In this document: positions 54,880 to 64,000 of the stretch, in pieces
Numbering within the stretch: the first letter of the stretch is position 1
How the letters are laid out: each line of letters starts with the position of its first letter
Source: Lumbricus rubellus
Taxonomy: Eukaryota; Annelida; Clitellata; Crassiclitellata; Lumbricidae
DNA: 64,000 nucleotides
Assembly: GCA_945859605.1 (NCBI GenBank)
Contig: OX243825.1
Span: 33,309,698 to 33,373,697, forward strand
Direction of reading: 5' to 3'
Program-made: the position numbers and the translations under genes
The notes under the pieces: generated by a model
The model's database searches: none
Told to the model about the DNA's origin: nothing
Seen by the model: only the letters and a program-made list of their open reading frames with translations

Positions 54880-54985
54880 ATTTGTTTGTTTGTATGTGCA
54901 CTTGTTATAGCGCCCCTTCAAGCTCTCGCTACTCAGAGGCGCTCCCGAATGCAGAGCGGACACTGCATCGGAGTTTCACGCCGAA
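54880..54985 (-). mobile_element. CR1-like LINE 3' tail relic
   Basis: tttgtttgtttg tail, then tatagcgccccttcaag and ctcagaggcgctccc. Only the 3' end is present. 54990-55220 shows nothing. Confidence 0.65.
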
Positions 54986-55223
54986 GCGCTGAGCAATTAT
55001 TGTTATCTTTAGGGCCTATATAAATTTAGACATTTAGGGCCTAGCCCTATATAAATAAATATCATATTCGTTTATTCATGTCTCGTTTCCATTTAAACTT
55101 ATTGCCTATGTCTTTTAAACCTTATTTTTACTATATGCTTTGATATTCATGATCATTTCACCAGGCACTCGCATTCATACAGAAATGAATTTGCACACCT
55201 AACAATAAGTTCACAATTATTAA

Positions 55224-56012
55224 CCTTCGCCATACGCGACCAAAAAAACTACGTCTTCTATGCTTGGGGGTCCAAATGACCCCCAAGGTATACCTGTTCC
55301 TGGGCACGGAATTTGATAATTTTTTTTCGTTTCTAATGTTTTATGGGTCAGGGAATTCGTTTCAGCTACTGCCAAATGCGTGACCTTCACGGATGACCTT
55401 GAAATTCAAGGTCACATGATTTTTCAGGTGTATCTCTGCTTCTTCGCATGCTATCTTGAATATTTGTTTTCAGAAATTCAAGGCCACGTGATTATGCACG
55501 TGACCTTACCTATCTCAACTGGAACAGCCATTTTTGTTTGTTTATATTTTGTTGAGTTCCTTGTACCAAATAACCATAGAAACCAAAAACTTTGTTGTTC
55601 TAACAGGTATAGTAGCAGAGATAGGTATGGTCATGTAAAAAAACATGTGACCTTGAATTTCAAGGTCTTTCGTCAAGGTCAGGCATATGTCAGTAGCTGG
55701 AGTGAATTCCCTGACCCCTAAAACATTGGAAACAAAAAAATAATATTCAAGATACCTTGCGTAGAAGCAGAGATACACCTCATTGTATGGACACTAATGA
55801 TATGGACATGAATTTCACTCTAAGATCTCACCAAAATGACGTCACAGCGTCAGAACTAAGCGTCAACGTATGACGTCACTCATACCATTTTGACAAGGAG
55901 GAATTTTTAGGAAAAGTCACCAAAGGAAACTTTTTGGTGCCCACATTTTAGAAAGTTACAGATGAAAATATACCCCTGGGGGTCTATTTGACCCCCAAAC
56001 GTGTGGCGAAGG
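55224..56012. mobile_element. piggyBac-like MITE with internal palindromes
   Basis: TTAA on both sides (55220-55223, 56013-56016); termini CCTTCGCCATACG and CGTGTGGCGAAGG inverted. Interior arms are also inverted and hold TGACCTTGAAATTCAAGGTC palindromes at 55394-55414 and 55648-55667. No transposase. Confidence 0.82.
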
Positions 56013-56460
56013 TTAAATATTTAGATCCTTCACTGTCGAAATGGGTTGCCTGGTGACCTTTCTTGCTTATCGTCTATAATATTTATTGGTCCAGTTAAGA
56101 TCTTACTTCAACGATTTCTCCAGCACAATTGGAGAATGTGCATATTAAATTTTGCTTTGTTGTTAGATCTATTACTGTCATCTGATGTGTCTGGTATAAC
56201 CATCAGACATTCAGATTATTATAGCTGGCTAGTTTAACTACTAAGTTTCCATCTGAATCGATAGATGTCACTGGTCCTTATGATCATTAAGTTGTACCGC
56301 TTGGTATAATGACGGTGATTGTTGTCCTAACCATCCTCTCCTACTTACCCTTTTCATCATTATTGTGTTTTCCTGTAGCCTACATACATGTACTTGATTT
56401 CTGAATTCATTCACAAGTCAGAGTCGTTTACAAGGCTATCTTATTTCTGTTAATATAAAT

Positions 56461-56867
56461 ATAATATTACCAATGACTACTCTCGACTAGATATAATGTC
56501 TGTAAGGTAAAATTAAATTTATAGATACCAATATGCTTATAGTGTTTATTTCTTCTGGTTTCTTTTGTTTTGATCTGGTTACTATTAGGCCTATATAAAA
56601 TTATTAGCTTATGCTTAGGCTATTGATTCAGGTTGTCACTACTGACTTAGCCTGTGTTCTGTTTTGGTTTAGTTTGTTAATGAAGGTTTTTGAGCCATGA
56701 TTGTGTTATTTTATGCCGCATTCATTTCTTTACTTGTATTATCTGCAGTTTACTGTTTATATTTCTAGCTCACCATTTTAGTTTACAAAATTTTCTTGGT
56801 ATCTATAAATTTAATTTTAGTTTACAGACATTATTATCTAGTCGAGAGTAGTCATTGGTAATATTAT
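56461..56867. mobile_element. Hairpin MITE with about 70-bp inverted arms
   Basis: Arms 56461-56530 and 56797-56867 (accaatgactactctcgact and complement). No frame. TSD not clear. 56013-56460 and 56870-57590 show no other feature. Confidence 0.7.
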
Positions 56868-57600
56868 AGCCTAACCAATTTATAATATTACTTGAACTCA
56901 GCTTGTGTTTGTTAGTTAAGCTATAGTAAGTGTTATTATAGTCATAATAACGTCTATTTCCCTGATCTAACCACACCACACTATCCTGTTTAACTTCTGC
57001 TTGGTAAATAGGCCCCCACTGAGCGGGACTTGTCCCTTCTGGAGTGCCTGTTGCTCAATAATCTATATCCTAACTCCTTTGCCGAATGAGTTGACACGTT
57101 AATTACAACTTGTGTTATAGCCTACTATCTTCTGTATATTACGTTTTTTGTGGGATCAATAAATAATTTGAATTTGAAATTGAATCCCATACCATGCATT
57201 TCCCACCTAACCAGTGAGTGTGACCATGGGTGTTTTGTCTTTAGCCGTCGGATCCAAGCAGGTCCACCGTTTCTTTCACGATCGCTACATTTTGTCTACC
57301 ACTTGGTGATGTAGGAAGCGTCTTCCGACAAATGAAACTGTGCAGTCCTTCCAACTGTACGCTCCCCACAGTGGTAGCCTACACGAGAGGGCCGTACAGG
57401 TTCAAGCCAAGCTGGACAATACCCACCGCCATCGTCATTATCCAGGACGAGAAAAAAAGCGGCAATCGGGAGAGCGGTCAGTCAATCAGTTGACTGAGTG
57501 ATAAGTTATCTCCAATCTCCAATGCGAACTGATCTTGAATGATGGCCTCGATCACCCTGACTCGGTTGGCTAAACTGATGGCGCACTGGCGGATTGTCGC

Positions 57601-57860
57601 TTAAGGTTTAATAATAGTAAAAAGCCAAGGGACAGATCCCTGTGGTCCTCCAGCAGTGCAGTCACTGGGTTCAGACCAAGCGGTCCCAATATCAACCTGC
57701 TGATTCCGGTAACAAGGTAAGAAGATAACCAGTTTAAGTTAAGACTGTCCCAGAGACACCGAAGCTATTGCTGTGGTGTAGATTATGACCTACAGTGTCA
57801 ACGGTTGCAGTGCGGTCAAGACATATTGAGAGCAAGGCTTTACCATTGACAATAGGCCTA
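57601..57860 (-). pseudogene. CR1-like reverse-transcriptase relic
   Basis: Minus strand reads LDRTATVDTVGHNL (motif A region), SFGVSGTVL, then after frame changes QQVDIGTAWSEPSDC and GGPQGSVP (motif B). Stops and shifts throughout. Confidence 0.7.
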
Positions 57861-57978
57861 TAGATACGAGAATATTTTATCCAGTGCAGAGATAAGGCCA
57901 GTCTTATATGAATAGCCTGTACGGTAAAGGACTGAACCTGGGACGAAAAGTGATGCGTTTCTTGATACAACAATAAAG

Positions 57979-58122
57979 CAGTGGCGTAAACAAGGGGGTG
58001 TTTGGGGATAAAACCTTGCATTGGCTTAGGAAAAAAGTTTTTAAGGGTTATAAATTCACTTATATAAGAAAAACAAACATCCGGCCATAAACTTTCATCA
58101 GAAATTCCTGGTTACGCCACTT
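57979..58122. mobile_element. hAT-type MITE, 144 bp
   Basis: Ends cagtggcgtaaac and gttacgccactt; perfect 8-bp TSD caataaag at 57971-57978 and 58123-58130. Confidence 0.83.
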
Positions 58123-58519
58123 CAATAAAGGATCTTGGAAATGTTATTAAGGCGATGGGTCTAAAGTTAGGAAGTTGGTAGAATCTATAGGTCAGGTTTT
58201 CAGCAAGGGTTTGAAGCATGACGGAAAATATCCTTCAGCAAGTCGAAGCGCGCAAATTGCAATAAGGTGGGCGAAAACACAAGAACAAGAAAGTATAAAG
58301 TAATGTAGGTAGGATATACATTGGGTATGATTTAGGAGCCATGTCTTTGAGAAGATTATAGACTTCGAAGTAGGTGACATTTCAAATGATAAGACAGATA
58401 CAGAGAAGTCAGAATCGAGCAGCAGGTCATTCCATAATAAATTTGCGGTAGGCCTACATCTAGAATTATGCATTTCAAATTGTTAGTCTTGTTGACACAA
58501 ATATGCATTATATATATCT

Positions 58520-59648
58520 CAGGCCCGCATTAAGGTAGGTGCTAAGGGTGCTGCAGCACCCGGGCCCGCAGCTTTAGGGGCCCGCAATTTTGAGGGCCTA
58601 CATTTTCGGAAATGATGAAATTTCTTAGCAAGAATGCTGCAACATTAAGAACTACGATGCCATTCCAAAGTTCTGATACGCATCAGATTTATAAACTCGA
58701 ACTAACTATTTATAAATTTGTTGAAATCGCAGGAATTTGCCATTGTTGTAATATTTGACCTTTGGGAATTTTGAGCTAGTAATGGCTAAATTATTTAGAA
58801 AGAGCGTGAAAATTCAAAGCAGGAAATTAATAACATGTGCATTTTTAGTTTAGGTTTCTACATCACAATTTCTCAGCTACAGTTTGTAGGCTACATCACT
58901 AGACTATAGTGTAATTAGTGCCTTAGGGCTAAGAAATTTACTAAGAGCCTTAAAGTAAGCTAATAAAGCTATTAGTTAAACATAGCCTACAATGTAGGTT
59001 TCAATTTCGCAGGGCAAGTGCCCATCTTGCCTCTTTGTGCAGGCGTCCATTTTTACGAATAATTATGATTATTACCGACTGTGCCTGTGCCTGTTCAAAA
59101 TATATGAGCGCGAAGAATTATAGGCCTATGCCTTGTCAGTAATGCCACTCATAGCTTTTTCCACCTAGATCTAGTTTTTTTCGGTCCTCTGCCTTTCTAT
59201 GGTTTTTTCAGGATCTAGCCTTTTTCTCAAGGCGGTTTTTTCCGACTTTTTACATAGAAAAATAGACTTTTATTCGGTGGAAATGCAGAAAAGACGTGAA
59301 AAAAATCAAAAATATTGTGAATAGCCTACGAACCCCAGAAATTGTAGATTTTGTAGCGAAAGATTAAAAAAGAGCCATCAGAAATTTGTCGGTAAAAGGA
59401 GCAAATTATGGACGGATGAATAAAAAAATGGTCCTCAGAAATTTAAATTTGAAACGCGAAAATCGAGAAATCCATGTATTTTCTCATAAATTCTCAATCT
59501 AGCCTTTTCTAGCCTTTTTTAAAAACCGGATCTGACCTTTTTTGAAATTTAGAGTGGCATCCCTGTGCCTTGTGGGCCGCAGGCTGACAGAAGGGGCCCG
59601 AAAAGTTGTCGCAGCACCCGGGCCCGCACTAACCTTAATGCGGGCCTG
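58520..59648. mobile_element. hAT-like element, 1129 bp
   Basis: TIRs start CAGGCCCGCATTAAGGT, with GCAGCACCCGGGCCCGCA inside both ends. AT-rich flanks blur the TSD. The matching site near 2240 in copy 1 is empty. No transposase. Confidence 0.75.
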
Positions 59649-60901
59649 TATATATTGCTATCATAAATAAATATAGCCTAATATCTCAGACCAAACAAAA
59701 ATCCAGGAGCTGGTAACCACCCACACCTTGGTAGTCGATGTCGCAAAAACCTTAGCAGCAAGGATTAATATAATAGACTATCTGTACAAGCAAACCGTAA
59801 ATAGAAACGAACCTATTATAGGCAATAGGCATCACTTTAATTGCGCTTGATATTGAACGCTAGCAGAATAAGATGCAAGGACCGTATTAATAGTTATTTA
59901 TCAAAGGCAAACACCGAATGGCTGCTCTAAACGTCGTAAAAGTGGATTGAAGCACGTCTAGATATTGACAGTTATTCAAGTAGACCCTACAGCTGTGTTT
60001 GATTATTACTCAGGACATTAATAATTCTTTCAGGTGACACTGACTAAGATAGCCTATAATAGTGCAAACCAAGAGAGGCCGTGATTAGACCAAAGGTCGC
60101 AGTCAAATGTTTGCTTTTCACGATGATAGTAGACTATGCTTTGCGCATATTTTACTTCCTGATTCTAAAAACTGGTTTGCACTGGTTCATTAGTTCACAA
60201 TTCATATTACTTAACTGTAGAAGACAATGAATGTCCGATTGCTAATTGTAAACTATCTTCCTGGGCCTACTACTGGTCACAATGTAGTTGAAACAGTAGG
60301 CTAATGCAATAACCACCATCTAAATCCCAAAGAATGTGTATAAGGCTTAAGTTTAAGACATAAAATAATGTTATATGTGATACTGCAATGCGATTCAAAA
60401 GCTGTCATGTAGCCTAATTGGCCTAACTGCGCCTCTGTCTAATGCACAGTGCTCAATAACAGAGCGTTAATAAAGACGACAACTTACAGTGAAGAATTAG
60501 TCGATAAGACGGAATTTCATGGAGAGCATGTAGAAGGGCAGCATTAAGTACAAATGAACTGCAAAATGAAGACATTATAAATAAATGTCGTTTATTAAAT
60601 TTACAATTCTTTCTCTGTCTCTCAAGTTAATAGACAAAGCATTTAGAAAATAAATTAATTGCTTCAGATGAAAATAGCTGTGCACTGAAAAGATATAGGC
60701 CCTTAGCCTAGTTTGATCTCATAATCTATCATACAAGACTTAGCGAAAGTTTTGTTCATGGACACATTGAAGGAATGCGACAAGATTGCGTGATTAGCAT
60801 AGTAGACCCTATTAACATCAGCAAAATAACGCGTTTAACTTGTTTTACAATAGCAAAATCATTTCTTGGTGTCAACGAGTGAATGTCGTCTAATTCATGT
60901 T

Positions 60902-61074
60902 TCATGAAACATGGTTGACATACAACGGAGGTCTGTGTGTCAGCTGTTCGTAGGTCGTCGGTTGCAGGTTTAGTTCATCATTACGTCTGAGCTCTTCGTA
61001 TGCGGTTGGTGCGAAAGAATCTGAATGATATGGTATCTGAGGCTCTGGAATGTTCTCTTTTCTTTTAGATGTAT
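60902..61074 (-). CDS. Gene C cytoplasmic tail exon, stop
   Basis: 173 bp, same length, phase and stop position as gene A exon 8. Both YxxL motifs are intact, while the spacer (RRNDELNLQP) and the upstream loop differ from gene A. Confidence 0.8.
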
Positions 61075-62793
61075 CTAGTAGAGTGCACAGAAAAAAACAA
61101 ATATCAGATCTTTGCCCAGATGAAAGTGTACTTCATAGACTCTATCTTGGCGATTTCTAATGCGCAGTCGCTAACCAATGTAGAAACAAATCTAAGCCCT
61201 AATTAGATCCACATCCAACAGTGATTGGGACAATGACTTTCACAGAAGTTTCAAGGACGCAACTTAGCCTTCTAGCAGGCTACTTACATGCCTAACTTAA
61301 TTCGAGCTTCCAAATACCTTTACTTTAATCATAATAATTATTTTGAGACGACCTTCTAGTTCCATCTTTCCTCTTCAAAGTGCAATTCATTCTAATGATT
61401 CAACAATTTCATTAACAGTATAAATTTGCCGAAAACAATTCAGACTCAAAGCGACCAGTAGCCTAACCATTCTTTCCACCCAACTCGCATGCTTTTAACC
61501 GGTTCTAGATATGGAACAAAACATATTGCATTCATCGACAGCCAAGCAGACAAATTCACCGCTACACCATCTATATTTTAGTAAGGATAATTATAGTTCT
61601 GAATATCAGGCCGGGCCCTAGGGTTTGCGGGGCCCAAGGCAGCATTGGTCTCTCAGGCAAAATTTGCGAAGTTCATTTCTTGTCAATAAGACACTGACAC
61701 TACCATAATTATTATGCACGCCCAATTGGTAACCCAAAATCAGGGGTGCCCTCACAGAGAGGCATGAGGGGCACTTGCCCATCTGGAAAATTAGCACCCA
61801 TTCTTAACAAGAAAGTTCGCTTTTTGGCAAATTTCTTTGCGCCAAAGCACTAATAATGCTAATGATTCTCATAGATAAGCGGAAAAATTACATTATTTGA
61901 GATATCCCTGTGAAATAAATTACATCCAATTTTTCTTGCGTAACTGCGTTGTATTTTTCAAAGTCTTTCAAAAAATTTGTGCTTTGCCTCTTCTAGCAGA
62001 AAAATTTGCAGGCGACCATATGCAACATTGAAGTGAATGAACGTCAAATTAATGGAAATCTGGCTTTAAACGCTTGCAGTTTAAAATGAAACGTAAAGTA
62101 ACCAAAGAAGACTTAGATATCGGATCACGTCAAACCACGAATAGGTCGTTAAAAATATTGATGAGACAGATATAACAGAAACGAACTAGGCCCACCACAT
62201 CATGACTCATTTTATTTTATGTTTTCTGGCGAAACTTAATTCCACATGTACAACAGCAGCTGCTGTGACTCGCGGTTTAACATATAATAAGGCCTACTCC
62301 AAAATCACCTATCACATTCACGAAGCATAATTATCTAAACAAAGTAAAAAAATTATAACCAGCAGCGCGGGGCCCCTGGAAGCGCGGGGCCCAAGGCGGT
62401 TGCCTCGCTCGCCTTGCCCTAAGGCCGGGCCTGGTTCTGATGCCTGATACATAATGCTGAACACTATTTGGCCTCCGTAAACTGTCAAATTTGCAAAGGC
62501 CTATGCCCAATTATTGAGAACAGAGGGGGAAACAGGTGTCCCATCTTGTAGCATATTTACAGTAGGCTATCTTATAATTTAGTAGCTTTTCCATTATAAT
62601 ACTCCTTTCATATTCAGACTCCGCACTAGTTGTCATGACTTAGTATTAGTGATTGTTAAACCGAAAGACCAATACATACCTTTTTTACGAATCAACATGA
62701 TCAGCAAGATTATATTGACCACAAGCGAAATTCCGAAGAGAACACCCATAACAATTGCTGCGACACTGTTTGATGTCGACACAGGAGTTGCAC
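60902..62793 (-). CDS. Gene C: transmembrane and tail exons of a third receptor (5' part outside window)
   Basis: Exon 62793-62680 (114 bp, donor GTATGT) encodes a membrane helix almost identical to that of gene A; exon 61074-60902 (173 bp, acceptor CTACTAG) encodes the tail to TGA at 60904-60902. Tail shows TAYEEL and TTYEQL separated by 12 residues from L to Y, plus PLYVNHVS, as in gene A. The stalk and Ig exons should start just past base 64000, judging from the aligned gene A copy. An 827-bp hAT-like element at 61607-62433 sits in the intron between them. Confidence 0.8.
61607..62433. mobile_element. hAT-like element, 827 bp
   Basis: TIRs CAGGCCGGGCCCTAGGG and (inverted) CAGGCCCGGCCTTAGGG, with ggggcccaaggc further in. 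Right flank gttctga also occurs on the left, four bases out. Copy 1 (4320-4335) has the uninterrupted gttctgatgcctg. Lies in the gene C last intron. Confidence 0.78.
62680..62793 (-). CDS. Gene C transmembrane exon
   Basis: 114-bp phase 1-1 exon. TPVSTSNS lead, hydrophobic helix with MGVLFGISLVV, stop-transfer IRKK. Acceptor TGAGTTAG leaves two bases of the first codon, matching the stalk phase seen in genes A and B. Confidence 0.82.
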
Positions 62794-63250
62794 CTAACTC
62801 AAGTAAATACGGAACAAAACGCAAAAAATTTGGTAAAATAAAAATATTGACTATGATAAGTATATGTTTTTCACAGAAACATGCACCAAACACACAATTT
62901 CACGTGATACATTATAATGTAATTCACCAGTCACTATACACAATGTCATAATTAGATCTATACTGATTGAATGACAAAACCACTGGGCTACCATATGAGT
63001 CAATGCATCAATGCAATACTAACTAGCACATTATAGTGACTTGCTTTTTAAAAACAGGTTCAATTGATCAGGTAAATGGAGTTTTATTGTCATTTATGCG
63101 AGCGCATGTGTAATTGTGTAATGTGTATGGCGTATTCGGACAGATCCCATGAACGAGCATTAGGCAGAGAAAAAACCAATGTGTCAGAGCACGTATTCGC
63201 ACGAGGCGAACCAATAACTTATAAGCAGGAATATTTCCACTGTCTTTGTC

Positions 63251-63253
63251 TCT

Positions 63254-63297
<44 letters not shown>
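63251..63297. repeat. CT microsatellite, expanded in copy 2
   Basis: About 22 CT units; the paralogous site near 5440 has only three or four. Confidence 0.9.
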
Positions 63298-63300
<3 letters not shown>

Positions 63301-64000
63301 GTCAGCCTCTAACTCGCTGAAAACTGGATACTGTGTTGCTTATTACGTCCAGAGACAACGACCCCCCACTTTGTCACCTGATTTGACAGTCGCAGCTGGT
63401 TTCTGTGATGTTATTCTTTTTAGCTGGAGTTAAAACCCTTTGTGTTTCTAACAACTGACAATCTTGGATCTCGACCACATGGTTCTGTTCTGCTTTGAAT
63501 GTTGACAGAGTCGATAAACTGAGAGTCATCCACGCGACCCGGGTTCAAGCCTCGCTCATGGCAAAAATTTATTTTAATTTTCTGTTAGCTGCCATTGGCG
63601 CTTACTGTTATCTTGCTTGACTCGGGTTCTGCTAAAAATAAGATAGTCCCTCCACTTCTGCCCTGGCCGAACCAGGAGTGATCCAGCACTTAGGCCATAG
63701 TGTTAAGCCAAACCCACTCTGTAAAGCCGACCTGCGTGTCGTGCTATAGTGGGCCGTATTTCGTATAACCTGTACTTGTAATCATTCTGCGGTGTGTCAG
63801 ATTGAGCTATTAAACGAAGATTATAAAAATTGATGTAAGCATTCGAATCTCGGGCAGCGCGTGATGATTATAATATTTATCATTATAGCGATATAGAGGT
63901 CTCCACATTACATTTTTTGACAACCTGAGCCGTATATAGATTAAAAGAGAGGACTAGCGCCGCCCTCCACTTTTACACAGGCTTGGGACTGGGACTGCCA

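Larger units (their letters stand above)
58252..64000 (+). repeat. Segmental duplication, copy 2 (gene C 3' part)
   Basis: Counterpart of 1969-7165, cut by the window edge. It has two insertions missing from copy 1: hAT-like 58520-59648 and hAT-like 61607-62433. Outside the two gene C exons and these elements I see no further gene; 59650-60900 is 3' flank. Confidence 0.85.

Overview
Animal nuclear DNA: AT-rich, intron-rich and packed with transposable elements. Dozens of scattered AGGCCT/TAGGCCTA words, CR1-like LINEs, tRNA-derived SINEs, TTAGGG-type words and many class II elements fit an invertebrate deuterostome, perhaps an echinoderm. That taxon is an inference; nothing here fixes it.

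The only host genes I can support lie on the minus strand and form a tandem family of immunoglobulin-superfamily membrane receptors. Gene A (23441 down to 3515) can be assembled completely from eight exons: signal peptide, four Ig exons, a 63-bp Ser/Thr-rich linker, a transmembrane exon and a tyrosine-motif tail. All internal joins are phase 1 and the lengths (58+318+345+303+297+63+114+173) give 557 codons including the stop. Gene B (54268 down to 41962) repeats the plan: signal peptide, four Ig exons and an identical-length 63-bp linker, but it ends in a different proline-rich tail with two TxYxxL motifs, and I could not find its transmembrane exon. Gene C contributes only its transmembrane and tail exons (62793 and 61074 down to 60902); the rest lies past the right edge. 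A and C tails carry YEEL-x12-YEQL, an ITAM-like arrangement. The family therefore looks like paired or variable immune-type receptors.

Layout: 1-1708 is the right part of a hAT-like element. About 1969-7165 and 58252-64000 are direct segmental copies (3' ends of genes A and C) that differ by several dated-by-comparison TE insertions. 3515-23441 is gene A with TEs in nearly every intron. 24750-38742 is a 14-kb satellite of 54-bp units, broken by one 848-bp TIR element and containing higher-order duplications of 1458 and 4050 bp. 38743-41961 holds a local inversion flanked by inverted repeats and the 3' flank of gene B. 41962-54268 is gene B. 54269-60901 is intergenic DNA with a TTAA-type element, a hairpin element, a CR1 reverse-transcriptase relic and small hAT MITEs.

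Mobile elements recognised by both termini and target-site duplications (TSDs) include hAT-like (8-bp TSD), TTAA-target piggyBac-like, TA-target mariner-like, and a foldback family with 9-bp TSD. No tRNA, rRNA, CRISPR or bacterial-type feature was found.
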